Positions 32,629 through 43,775 are shown, numbered from the stretch's first letter. The stretch: 64,000 nt of DNA from Massospora cicadina (GCA_022478985.1 JAKSZP010014464.1:291570-355569); one strand, 5' to 3'. Numbers and translations are program-made. The notes: a model not told the origin generated them from the sequence alone.

Positions 32629-33850
32629 ATGTCTTACAATATCAAACTACTTAAGCTTTGGATAAAACTTGAAACTATTAATAAAGACGCACTTAATATG
32701 GCTTCACAAGCAGATTTCACTGCACTGGAAGAATGGGTGACAAAGGCTGATGAATAGGTCGACCAAGTGGGAAAGATAAAAAATGACCTCTGTGGGAAAG
32801 TCAACTCCTCTAAGAGCAAGGAGGATGAAATGATTAAAAAGTACTATCTCAGAAGACTGAGCAAGAGGCATACTGAGAATGCATTTGTCAGATTACTGAA
32901 AAGATAGCATGACAGTTAAAGCATATTGAAGAACTGAAGGACCATAATTGTGACTGTGCACAAATGGAGGTACAAGAAGCTGAAAATGAAACTCCTGTCA
33001 CTCCAGTCAGAAAGAATAATATAAACAGAAACATGTTTGGGTCATTTGGAGCAATTTTGGAGATGAAACACGAAGACACTTCAATGGGTAATAGAGTCAT
33101 CAGACAGGGTAACCCTATTAGTGGAAATACAGATAAACACAAAGCACAAAAATTACCTATATTCCATTGAGTTAACCACTGTATTTTTCCGACTTATAGT
33201 GATTGATGTCTAATTTCAGTGACTAACAGAAAGAAGTCAATGTCATGAACTGATTGACCACAGATTGTCAGAATATAGTGTTACCCCATTTAGATGGAGA
33301 CAATGGTCTTACCAAGAGGCCAAAGAAGCCATCATGCTAGAATTTGGAAGCCCTGCGGGGATATCTAACCACAAGCATGAATTTATGGGGAAACAAATCC
33401 GCAAGTACAAACTCTAGTAGCTTTTGCAGACCAATTCTACTAGATATGGCATATCCCAACTGGTGTGAAGATGCTAACATATTTTGACTCCAGAATTGTG
33501 ATGCAAATGGCATAATAGTCCTATTGAAAATTATACAGAACTAAGCTTCAGTGTTAGTAATGAAAATTTCTACATCTCAAATGGTGGATCAATTGTAGAT
33601 GTTGGGAGCCTTTTTCTAAGCCCCAAATAGTGCTAATAAAAGGATCCAAACTCAAGCTCAAAACGCCATTTAGATTTCTGAGACAAATAAGGTGCATGCA
33701 AATTGAGTTATGTTGAGATTAAGCTCAAGGTACAGAATCATGCAGACAAGACGCTAATCCGCTGCCACCAGTGAGGTAAATTTGGACATGTAGCCGCCAA
33801 ATGTTGCATCAAAAAGCCCACAGAGCATGTAACTTTAGTCTAGGGAAAAG
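32629..33850 (+). pseudogene. Element E gag with zinc knuckle
   Basis: The frame opens with an ATG at 32629 (MSYNIKLLKLWIKLETINK, FTALEEWVTKADE), a charged helical start that matches A gag. The capsid-like block SYQEAKEAIMLEFGSP lies at about 33310. The knuckle at 33763-33804 reads CHQ-stop-GKFGHVAAKC: the second Cys codon is TGA (33772-33774), as in element A. Other stops and frameshifts are scattered. Confidence 0.85.
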
Positions 33851-33929
33851 AGAAGGAAGACTGTCAGGAGTACAAAAAGATTCCGCAGTCAAGAGACAGA
33901 ACAATCTGGCACTGTAGTTAAGCTTATTT

Positions 33930-35040
33930 TCCAGTATTTTAAATGATGACATAGGTATCTCTGATCTCTTTGTAAATGATGAAGTAACTGATCCACTATA
34001 AAGGGTTGTTATCATGGACATAAATGATATCACTCGAGCCAAAATGAAGATTATTGCTCCTGAGATTCTGGAGGAAGTGTCTCAACTGTACACTCGTCAG
34101 ATAGTAGACAATAATAAATCCGCTGAGAACCAGGAGGCTACTCATGACGAGATTTGATGGGGTAAGCGTTTCTATTCCATTTAGTGCTATCAAGAAATCC
34201 TTCCTTGACCTTTCAGCACAACTAATTAGTTCTCTCACTTTTGCAAATAATGCAGCAATTCACTCATTAAACACACTATTACAATATTATGGGTGCACCT
34301 ATGTGGATATTATCTTCAACTGAGTGAGAGAGAAGGCAATAATCAATAGTGGAGCGTCCATTAATATTATTTTTGCCAAACTGTTGAGATAAATGAAGCT
34401 TTTCCAGACCAGAACACAGAGGGAATATGGAACTGCTGGACCAGTAATGACAATATCCTTTGGAGCGTACAGCGTGTTACCACTCAGGTTTGATTCACTA
34501 GTGGTATCAGCTCCAGCCATTATATTAGCGAACCAGATTTATGATACCCTGATTGAGACGAAGTTCTTGAGAAAATATGGAGTTATGCAATTTTGATAAT
34601 GCCCAGACCATTTTGAGGAAGACCTTAACTCTAGTATGAACTGGAAGGAGAGTTGCTGTTTACTAAAAAATTGTATTCTAATTATATGACGGCATCATTC
34701 CCATCCAATACAGTTTTGATTGGGCGAAAATGGAGGGAAATGGCGAAGAAGATTCTGGGAAAATTGTGGGCTCCCCCTGAGAACAAAAACGATGAGCACT
34801 TTTTTTCATAGAATTCAAATAATCATTAACACAAGGTTAACTTTCGAGATTCCAGAGCAGCTATATGGAGAAGTTGTTGGCATAAGACGGAAATCAAGAA
34901 TTGAGTCATGGGTAGCACCAGGGATAATTATTCTGGGACATGGAGAAATTAACGTGCTAGTGGCTAATATCAGAACAAAACTGATGGAGGTCAAAAAATC
35001 ATGTTATTGCATTTCTCCTTTAATCCCAAGGCAGAGATAA
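33930..35040 (+). pseudogene. Element E post-knuckle domain, protease and pol linker
   Basis: ISDLFVNDE with VVIMDINDITRAKMK (33950-34060) matches A. The protease active site at about 34336-34370 reads AIINSGASINIIFAK, with Asn in place of the catalytic Asp, followed by the family block REYGTAGPVMTISFGAYSVLPLRFDS (34420-34500). The frame 34720-35040 is the linker (LTFEIPEQLYGEV) shared with A. Confidence 0.85.
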
Positions 35041-35229
35041 GCAAATTCTATGATTCCAGAACATTAACCAAGATTGGATTGAAGTGGAAACTGCTGAAAT
35101 TGTCAATGCCATAGTAGATCAAGAGCAACTGGATGAATTGGCTTAACAGCAGCAAGAAGATGTACTATGAATAGTTGAGATACACCAGGAATATCTGCTC
35201 AAGATGACCACAACCTGGAGTGCACAAAG

Positions 35230-36520
35230 AACATGCTTCACAAGGTCAATACAAGGAAATATCCGCCAATATAGACGAGACCAATTCTAAGGTCTAGATC
35301 TGCTAAAGCTGTGGTCAGCAAAGAAATCAGAAATCTTATCAAGAATGGGCTCCTCATCCCATCATTGAGCTCATGGGCGAGCCTGATCTTTATAGTAAAA
35401 AAAGATGGATCAAATCAAGTGGAGATCAATTATTGCCAACTGAAAAAAATCACTAATAGGATCCATACACACTGCTTATGATTGAAAATGTGCTTGATCA
35501 CCTAGGGAATGCCATATACTTTTTAGTGATGAATTCAAATTTGGTTTTTGGAAAATCATTTTGGTAAAAGAGGACCAAAAAAAGTGTGCAATCATTACGT
35601 ACAGGGACCCTATCAGCCAACCCAAATGCCCAGGGATTGTGTAACACGCCGGTCCCCTTCCAAAGAACAATGTACTCCATCCTTAGTAATCTATAGCTAT
35701 CCTGCTTCTTAGTATATCGGGATGATATAAATGTATTTAGCAGACCTTCACAGACCATTTGGAGCACTTAGAAAAACAGTATAAGCGCCTGGCAACTGCA
35801 AACTTAAAGATCAAGCCAAAGAAATGCCATTTATCTAAGGAGGAATTTGAGTACTTGGGGTTTGTTATCAACTCCAGAGGGCTGCAACCCCTCACAGAAA
35901 ACTATGGTACACAAACGGATGTTGGTCCCAAAGAGCGTACAAGGTATCTAAGTATTTCAGGGATGGGTAGCTAATATCTCCAATTCATAAAGGCTTTTGC
36001 AACAAATTGCAGAGCCTTTATTACAATTATTATAAGAATGAAAAAAGGATTTATGTGGAATGAAGAAGCCCAAGAGTCATTCAATAAATTACACCAATAC
36101 TAATGACAAGTCCTATATTGAATTACCTGAACCTTAATCAGTAATTCATCATAAAACCTGATGCATTGTTAACAATTATTGGAGCCGTTTTGAGACAAGT
36201 GGTTGAAGTGGGGACAAGCATCTTATGCCTATATGAGCTAATACTTATGCCAGCAGAGAGGAATTATATCATGAAAGAGTGCAAATGCCTCACAATGATC
36301 TATGCAAGCAAGCAATTCTGAGCGTATTTCCATGGAATGCACTTTGAAGTAATGATGGACAACTCATCTTTGTGCTAGCTCCATAACCTAAGGGGACCAG
36401 AGGGGCGACTGGCCTAAAGGGCTTTAAAATTACAAGCCTATGATTTTGAGATATTACACCAGGCCGGAGCAGCACAATAAAACTCTGACGGACTGTCATG
36501 ATTTCCTGCTTCTATATTAT
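35230..36520 (+). pseudogene. Element E reverse transcriptase and RNase H
   Basis: Fingers: SSWASLIFIVKKDGSNQVEINY (35365-35435). Catalytic motif: VYRDDINVF at about 35710-35735, both Asp present. Then KIKPKKCHLSKEEFEYLGFVINS (35810-35870). RNase H ends with FEVMMDNSSLC and GPEGRLA (36350-36415) and YDFEILHQAGA. It is broken by stops and frameshifts. Confidence 0.88.
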
Positions 36521-36599
36521 CCTTCATCAAGTGGATGAATTACTTTAAATTAAGATCAAAGGAAATGTATGGAAGGTCCCTGAGAATTTAAGGTGCGCT

Positions 36600-37730
36600 C
36601 AAGAAGGCAATGAATATCACCAAGATAAGAAATGGATGACTGCTCAAGACAATTGAAAGAAAACAATTTTTATTCCTAAAACTATCAAAACTTGTGGAAA
36701 TAATCCGAGTCACACAAAGCCATTGGCAATGGTGGCCTGTGGAAGACCATGGAACCACATTCTCCAGTACTACTAGGAATCAATCAGTTATGTTGTCACC
36801 AACTACTTGGCCTGTTGCATGGAATGTAAACTCCACGAGCCTAGTAAGAGTGTAACAGGATACATGCTAGTTTTCCCTGGATTTGTGTTGCACACAGTGT
36901 CAATAGACATGATGGGACCAACTATTATTAGTACAGGAGGAGAAAAATACATTATAGGGGCAATTGACCATCTGAAAGGATGGGTGGAACCCAAATTATG
37001 AGAAAAATGTATATCACGAGCACAAAAAATTCATTACAGATAAAGTGTATACCAGCACAGATTCTCTTATGTTATCTTGAGCGTTAATGGAACCAATTTT
37101 ACCTCTTATGTTAAGCTAAGGCTCAATGAAATGATAAGACTCAGAGGAGTAGTATCAGTTCCATAGAGTCCAGAAAAGAACGGAATGGTGGAAAGGGTTA
37201 ATGGAAAGTTAGCCATGATGCTGAAAAATTGGTTACTTGAAAAACTTTGCTCGGGGAACCTACCTGAGTTAAGTTACCTTCACCTATAATATAAGTCTTC
37301 ACATCAACAGAATTGAGATGCCGTTAAGATTACTTTATGGATGAAGGGCAGCCTTGCCACCAATTTTTTATTCTACAGTAGAGGCAGCAGTGGGGACAAG
37401 TATCAATTAATACCTGAATCAACTGGCTAATATGATGATTGAACTGTATCACAAGAATTTGATATGACCTTAAGGAAAAAATTAAAGCAAAGTCAACAGA
37501 TGAAAAAAACTGACCAGTGGTTTTAAATTACCATGTGGGGAAAGGGTATCCTGTTGAAACACCCATGGTTTTATATGGTGAAACAAGCTGGATGCTTTTG
37601 GTCTGAACCGTTTTTATTGATCACTAAGATGGTGACTGATGCCAACAAAATAAGAACATTGTGGGTGGGCAAGTAATAATTGGTAAAATATGAAATATCT
37701 GAAGTATTTGATCTAGGGGTTGGATAAATG
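36600..37730 (+). pseudogene. Element E integrase
   Basis: The core frame 36807-37001 has LHTVSIDMMGPTIIS and AIDHLKGWVEP (first Asp). The second site reads LSVNGTNFTSY at about 37080, where Val replaces the catalytic Asp. The third, NGMVERVNGKL (37175-37210), keeps the Glu. The tail (about 37530-37700) has no chromodomain. Confidence 0.88.
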
Positions 37731-38084
37731 CAATGTTATTGAAGGACCAATGAGCCTAGAAAAAATAAATCAAGTCCTAGTGTTGGTCAAGTCCTAGATG
37801 TGGGCCGCTGAACTATGATAGGTGGCTAAGTCTTAAAATAGACCTCTGAACCACACTAGCTGGTAAATTTAAAAATTAAGCGCTGAACCAGAATAGGGAA
37901 ACTAAGATGGTCCTCTGAACCTAATAATAGGTTAGGTCCCTTTGCAAAAAAACATAAGTAAAAAGTAAAAAAATAATATAAATTAAAATATCTAGGAAAT
38001 ATAAAAGTAAATAAAAAACTAAAAAATATATTAAAATTCAAGTTTATTCTATCATCAGAATGAATCTAGCGAATTTCCCTTGTG
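37731..38084 (+). repeat. Element E 3' untranslated part with a degenerate tandem repeat
   Basis: Between about 37795 and 37930 a unit of roughly 35-40 bp containing CTGAAC(C/T)A and TAG recurs four times in degenerate form (GCCGCTGAACTA, GACCTCTGAACCA, AGCGCTGAACCA, GTCCTCTGAACCT). The rest, to 38084, is A-rich with no feature. Confidence 0.5.
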
Positions 38085-38089
38085 TTATC

Positions 38090-38944
38090 TGTTAGGAGAG
38101 TGTCTATACTCTCCTGTTCCCAGTGTGGCTGTGCGTGGTGCACCAAACCAACGCCAGGGAATTAGCCATTAGTGCCATAGTGATTAGAGCCCAGCAGAGG
38201 GTGCTGGAGCAATAACCGCAAAGGCATAAAATTGCAAATTTTATAAGAAAAACCCCAGTAATAGTGACGCGGTGCACATATTGACAGGGGATAAGTGACC
38301 CATGTTGGAGGGAACCTGGGCGAACAAACAGTGCACGAGGGGAGAGATGCATGGTTCTTGCAATGGCAAGGGTAACGTAGCGCGAGACCTCCTTGAAGAG
38401 GTTTGCACATGGGAGTGATTGGAATACTATAAAATTTAAAAATAACGTAAATGGGGCAAAGGTTTATATGAGAAAGTTGACCAACAAAGGATGTTGGTCG
38501 GGGAAATTGTATTTAAGCTCAGATGGGGAAATTGGGGTTATGCTGCATTGGGCCAAAACAGCGACTCACCAATAGGGCAATACTGCCATCCGAGTTAGTG
38601 GAATAGGCCAAAACCAACTTCACTCAAGTGATTGACTGAAGTTGGATTTGACCAGAGCGCGTTATTTTGTAGGTGGAATGGGTTTTGAATCCCCATTTCT
38701 TAACTAACCAAACCGAACCATCCACCTTTATTTGGTAGATAGTTCATTTTAAAGCTTGGCCCATCATCAGGGGCTGGGCACTCAGCACCCCACTAGGACC
38801 AACCTGGGCATATTTTGCCCTTACCCAGCGCTGGTCTAGGGTGTGCTTCAGGTCTGGGAGCCTTGTAGCTTCACCTTTTAGGCTTTAGGCGCCCAGCCTT
38901 ATCTTTGGGGCTAATCCCCCCTATTATGTCATGTGTATATGACA
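38090..38944 (-). repeat. Element G 3' LTR (855 bp)
   Basis: Same length as the 5' copy. Contains a tRNA-like segment (38672-38726), the hairpin GACCAAC-7 nt-GTTGGTC near 38480, and a near-palindrome at its outer end (38927-38944). Confidence 0.95.
38672..38726 (-). other. tRNA-like segment in element G 3' LTR
   Basis: On the minus strand, GGTGGA at one end pairs with TCCACC at the other. Between them lie GGTTCGGTTTGGTTAG, like a tRNA D-arm, and GGGGATTCAAAACCC, like a T-arm. At 55 nt there is no room for an anticodon arm. Could be a shortened tRNA relic or coincidence. Confidence 0.4.
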
Positions 38945-38959
38945 TTACCCTCTCCTCCC
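38945..38959 (-). promoter_or_regulatory. Element G polypurine tract
   Basis: Minus strand GGGAGGAGAGGGTAA directly before the LTR start TGTCATATACAC. Confidence 0.88.
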
Positions 38960-39059
38960 GGTGGGGCTCAACCCCCCCTCCAGGGGCTTGCAACAGGGAA
39001 AAGTTCTTGTGGGCAGGGGTCAAATTCATGGCAGCGACAGACGGTTTAGGTGGGGATCC

Positions 39060-40330
39060 AGCAGCCTGGGGGAAACGCTCGTGGAAGGCTTCAATCAGAG
39101 CTTGGGCATGCACACAGTTGCGCTCTGGAACCCCACTGTTCTCTGCAGCATCAAAGCCCTTCCAGGATACCAGGTACTACAGTCTTCTTTTAACGCGGCG
39201 GGAGGCAACTATCTCTTCCACCTCTCATTCAGGCGCCCCATATATGAGATAGGCCTCGGGATTCTCTGGTGGGGGCCCTCAAACAATGTGAGTTTGCTCT
39301 CATGAAACACCAAAAAGATCCAAAATGAAGGGGGAAGATCCAGCTGGTATGAGGATTGGCCCACCTTTCTAACAACGTGGTAAGGTCCAATCCTCTTAGG
39401 GCCCAGCTTTTTGAAAGGCTGCTTGATAGGGATGTTATGAGCATCAAACATCACGAGATCCCCTTCCTTGTATGCAGGACCTACTCGGCACTTCCCATCA
39501 GCGTTCTCCTTATACACTTGCATTGCTGCCTCCAAGCTTGTGGAAACCCCTTGTTGAACCTTCTTGATAGACTTGGAAAAGTCCACCACCGCTTCAACCT
39601 TCGACCCACAGCTGGACTCCATGTTAAAGGCGAGGTTAAAGCCATGGCTGGCGAAAAATGGGGAACAACCAATTGAGGAGTGCAAGGAATTATTGTAGCT
39701 AAACTGGGCCATTATGCGGTGAAAAGCCCAATTGAAATGATCTGCAGCGGTGTAACACCACAGGAACTGCTCCAAGCACTGGTTTACTCGTTCAGTCTGC
39801 CCATCTGATTGTGGGAGACAGGCAGTTATACAGCAAGGGTGAATCTGGAGAGTCTTACACAACTCTTCCCAAAAGACAGAGGTAAACTGGGGTCCCCAGT
39901 CACTGATAATCTCTTAGGGAACTCCATGGAGTGCAAACACATTCATACGAAAAGCCTGGCCATCTCAGCCGCTGTTATTGTAGTTCTGCACGGAATGAAG
40001 TGAGCGAAATTTGTAAACCAGTCCACCACCACCATGATGACATCGTAATCATCTGAGACAGGTAGTTCTACAATAAAGTCCACCGATAGGGAAGTCCAGG
40101 GCCCTTCAGATTTCTGGACAGATACCAACAGCACCGCTAAGGGTTGACGATTAGACTTCATTTAGTTTCAAACTAAACATTCTTTAAAGTACCGCCCCAC
40201 CTGAGCAGGCAAGCCCTTCCAATTGTATGTGCGTCGGATTAACTCTAATGTCTTTGCTTTCCCAGGATGAATGGTAAGTCCATCATGATGGTCCCAGATG
40301 ATTTCCAGGCGAAGCGGTACAGCAGGAACC
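39060..40330 (-). pseudogene. Element G integrase and chromodomain
   Basis: Minus strand. The zinc-binding part keeps HHDGLTIHPG and then CLV-stop, where the last zinc Cys codon is TGA. Core: LSVDFIVELPVSDDYDVIMVVVD (first Asp, about 40090), SDWGPQFTSVFW (second Asp, about 39890) and SDGQTERVNQCLEQF (Glu, about 39800). The frame 39209-39862 is open for 217 codons through the tail (KKLGPKRIGPYHVVRKVGQ, VFHESKL). The chromodomain at 39060-39235 reads EVEEIVASRRVKRRL-stop-YLVSWKGF, then ENSGVPERNCVHAQALIEAFHERFP. Only a few lesions separate this from an intact frame. Confidence 0.93.
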
Positions 40331-42032
40331 CATAGGCGCCCATGGAACCACACCATCTCATCCTTCATGTGATAGCCCCTGAAGAGATCCTCTTGATTCA
40401 ACTCGCACTTAGCAAGTATTTTAGTATAACCCACTGCCAGCGGCTGAGTAAGGACTACCTTTCTGATCATACTATATTCCTCTGCATTTTCCAGAGGTGC
40501 AAGTGTGGGCCCGTTGGACAGAGGAGAGGGTCGTTGAGGCATAAGTTTACTTAGAGGAATCATCACCTGGGTGTTGTACACTTCCACCTCCTTGGAATTG
40601 GGTGCTAAAGCAGAGTTGCGGCTAAAAGCATCTGACAACCCATTCTCCTTGCCCTTGGTGAACTCATACATGAATGCGAATTGGGCAAGGGTCTCATGCC
40701 AACGGGTCTGCCATGGGGTTAAGACATGAGGAGCACGGTAGTACAGCAAGGCACGGTGGTCTGTATGTAACCTGAAAGGTTGGGATGAGCCATGCAAGTG
40801 ATGAGCCAAATAAGTCGGCACATCAACCACTTCCAATAACTCCTTATCATAAACGGTGTAATTCAACTCTGGTAAAGACATTTTCCTAGAAAGATATCCC
40901 ACTGGATGCTCTATCCCATCTTCGCCTACTTGTAACAAGGCCACTATGGCGAAGTTGGAGGCATCAGTCAACACAATGAACTCCTTTGAAGGGTTGACAT
41001 GGCGAAGAACAGTTGTGGACAACAGGGTGCACTTCACTGCTTGGAAAGCATCCTCCAAAATGGGGGCCACTGAAGCACCTTAGCACCACTAGTCTTGTAT
41101 AGGGGAGCCGCTACCTCAGACAGATTGGAAGTGGACTTCTTGAGGAACGTGCACGTCTTCAAAAAGCTCCTTAATTCCTTATCTGAGGTGGGGGTAGGCC
41201 ACTCATGAATCGCCTTCTCCTTGTCTGGAGTTATCATGTGTCCCTGGTCAAACACAACGTTGCCCAGAAACGTGATCTGGGACTTAAAGAACTCGCACTT
41301 AGAAATTTTCAAGTAAGGCTGGCTGCCTTTAACATTCCACCTCTTTCCAAAGGTGAACTATATGGGACTCATGATCAGGGGAAAACACTAGGAGATCATC
41401 CATGTAGGCGATCGCACATACCTCTAACAAGTCCCCCAACGCTGCATCAATGCGACGTTGAAAGATAGCAGGGGCATTCTTAAGCCCAAAGGACATGACC
41501 CAAGACTGAAAGATCCCTTTTCTGTTACAGAATGCGGTTAACCACTCTTGTCACTTTTTAATCTAAATCTGATTGAACGCGGTGAGGCAATCCAGCTTGG
41601 AGAAGACCTTCGCCTTCTCCAAATAGCGTGCAATCTGGAAATCCAAAGGGATGGGGTGGAGGTCTGGTACAGTAACGTTGTTAAAGTTACCATAGTATAT
41701 GAAGGGGCGTAAGGTACCATCGGACATCTCCACGAAGAGTAGGGGGGAGCATACAGGGGAGGTACCCTGAAAATTGCACTCTTGACTAACTGTTCTTTTA
41801 CCCACACATCCAACGCCTCCTCCTCCCAGATAGTTAATGGGTAAATAGGGGAAGAGATATGCACCAGATCCACCGTGAGCTTGAAGTCACAATCAAAATC
41901 AGAGTGCTCAGGGAGTGCGTTGGCAGATGCTGCATCAAAGAGGATTCCAAACACTCGAAGCAAGAATGTATAGGAATTTCCACTGAGGGCTTCTGCATTG
42001 AGGCAAGGCGACAAGGGATACGGTAGGGCCAA
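40168..42032 (-). pseudogene. Element G reverse transcriptase and RNase H
   Basis: The frame 40168-41070 is open for 300 codons and holds RNase H (EFIVLTDASNFAIVALLQV, YTVYDKELLEVVD, LHTDHRALLYY) and the start of integrase. The frame 41034-41312 follows the RT palm (KISKCEFFKSQITFLGNVVF). The palm itself is split over frames between 41350 and 42032, including KLDCLTAFNQI near 41590. Tf1/sushi wording throughout. Confidence 0.92.
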
Positions 42033-42440
42033 TGGGGCAAGTTGCCTGGGGCGTTTTCTTCAAACAAAGGCACAACAAATGTGCGACCATTCTTCATGGT
42101 GAGGGACAAGGTATTATCCTTCAGGTTAAATCTAACGTCAAACTTCAGCCACCACTCCACACCCAAAGTGATAGGGAACAGGAGGTTTTTGATCGCACTG
42201 AAGTGTTCAGATAAGTCGTACTTGTCAACCTGATAGTCCACTGTCCCATTAATCTTCATAGTGGGAATACCTTGGGACGCCCCTCCTCTAACCACATCAC
42301 CTGGCAAGTAATTCAGTCCAGGTTGTCAGCTAATTACTGGTCCATACAGTTTCCAGAGGCACCAGTATCCAAAAATATAGTAGTGGTGAGCTTCCCTAAA
42401 GGAGAGGAGAGGGTGGCAGTCAACAGAAAAACTTGGAATT
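41834..42440 (-). pseudogene. Element G aspartic protease and RT lead-in
   Basis: At about 42340-42400 the minus strand reads KLTTTIFLDTGASGNCMD, with an intact DTG active site. The frame 41834-42307 continues with LLFPITLGVEWWLKFDVRFN, the C-terminal part of the protease and the lead into RT. A frameshift separates it from the open frame upstream (42420-43058), whose end runs directly into the protease. Confidence 0.85.
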
Positions 42441-43058
42441 GTCTTTATTTATGGAAGACAATGACAACACTTCATTAAAAATCTCATCTTCTGGCTCAAG
42501 CATGCACACAATATTGGCTTTGGAATCAAAAAGGGGGTGGGATATTTGGCCACTCTTAATACTGAGGCCACATACCCCATCATGCCTTCTGCAGGTGAAT
42601 ATAAATTGATTATATTTTAAACGAAGCTCCTTCTCCACCTCCTGAGTGCACCGGATCATGGTAGAGGTCAACCGTGGGTTCTTAGGGGTAATCTGATACA
42701 CCAGAATAGGGTCCTCATCCAAGCCATATGAACAAATAAACGGTTCAGAGATAGTGTCCAGAGTCTCATTATAAAATGCGTTTTTAGATGCAAATAACCC
42801 TATCCCTGGAACTGCAATGAAATGCCCAATGCTATCCAAGGCCAACACCACCAGGCCCATCTGCGCCGATTCTGCCAGCATTGTCTGAATGCGCTGGCGA
42901 GGGAAAATTCGTTTATTGGAATAAATTTTAATAAATTTGGTGGAAAGTTGGGAAATCATGACTTTTGGACATCGAAGTGTCCAAATCCACCAGGTACAAA
43001 TATGAAGGGTGGATACTTTCCAGTTGGAGGCAACAAAAATAATGCCAAGCTGCTCCAA
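42420..43058 (-). CDS. Unidentified 212-codon frame in the gag position of element G
   Basis: An uninterrupted frame of 212 codons occupies almost all of the 0.75 kb between the 5' LTR and protease. It contains none of the usual gag signs: no zinc knuckle, no capsid words shared with B. Visible words are MLAESAQMGLVVLALDSIGH, FASKNAFYNETLDTISEPFI and CTQEVEKELRLKYNQFIF. Its acidic C-terminus (LEPEDEIFNEVLSL) leads into the protease. In an element otherwise broken by stops, this intactness is notable. It may be a short divergent gag or a captured host sequence; I do not recognise it. Confidence 0.5.
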   Translation of the reverse strand: MEQLGIIFVASNWKVSTLHICTWWIWTLRCPKVMISQLSTKFIKIYSNKRIFPRQRIQTMLAESAQMGLVVLALDSIGHFIAVPGIGLFASKNAFYNETLDTISEPFICSYGLDEDPILVYQITPKNPRLTSTMIRCTQEVEKELRLKYNQFIFTCRRHDGVCGLSIKSGQISHPLFDSKANIVCMLEPEDEIFNEVLSLSSINKDNSKFFC

Positions 43059-43180
43059 CCTTCAGGAAAATGAGGAAACAGCGGTGCGGCTAACAACAGC
43101 CAGAGCCCACAGCTGATGGCCACTGTTTCCACTTTGGAAAAGTTCCACACAAAAAAAGTTCATGCACATAAGAAAAAGTG

Positions 43181-43191
43181 GTTGTTCGACT
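43181..43191 (-). promoter_or_regulatory. Element G primer-binding site (self-priming type)
   Basis: The minus strand after the 5' LTR reads TTAGTCGAACAAC, without a tRNA-type TGG. AGTCGAACAAC would pair at 9 of 11 positions with GTTGGTCAACT inside the LTR (43579-43589). Confidence 0.6.
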
Positions 43192-43578
43192 AATGTTAGG
43201 AGAGTGTCTATAACTCTCCTATTCCCAGCGTGGAAGTGCGCGGTGCACCAAGCCAATGCCAGGGAACTAGCCGTTAGTGGCAGAGTGATTAGAGCCCAGC
43301 AGAGGGCGCTGGAGCAATAACCGCTTACGCATAAAATTGCAAATTCTATAAGAAAAACCCCAGTAAAAGTGATGCAGTGCACATATCAACAGAGGGTAAG
43401 CGACCCAGGTTTTAAGGAACCTGGGCGAACAAATGGTGCACGAGGGGAGAGATGCATGGTCCTTTCAATGGCAAGGGTAATGGAGTGCAAGACCACCTCG
43501 AAGAGGTTCACACACTGGAGCAATCAGAATATCATAAAATTTAAAAATAATGTAAATGGGGTAAAGGTTTATTTGGGA

Positions 43579-43624
43579 AGTTGACCAACAAGGAATGTTG
43601 GTCAGGGAAAATGTATTTAATATA
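43579..43624 (-). promoter_or_regulatory. Element G predicted TATA box and transcript start
   Basis: Minus strand TATATTAAATAC (43613-43624) lies about 30 bp before GTTGGTCAACT (43579-43589). The arrangement is the same as in B, and the start motif is complementary to the primer site after the LTR. The 3' LTR has TTAAATAC at the same place. Confidence 0.55.
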
Positions 43625-43775
43625 GGATGGGGAAATTGGGGTTATGTCACAGTGGGCCCAAGCAGCAACTCACCAATAGGGCAATACTGCCATCTGAGTT
43701 AGTGTAATAGGCTGAAACCAACTTCGCTTGAGTGATTGACTGAAGTAGGATTTGACCCAAGCGCATTATTTCATA

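Noticed and set aside
33772..33774. Reassignment of TGA to Cys in this genome
   Set aside because: TGA also stands at Arg positions (B chromodomain), and TAA and TAG occur just as often in frame, so general decay explains most stops.
38905..39305. Two overlapping plus-strand frames of about 115 codons
   Set aside because: They mirror the chromodomain and LTR start of element G on the opposite strand; GC-rich composition keeps them open.
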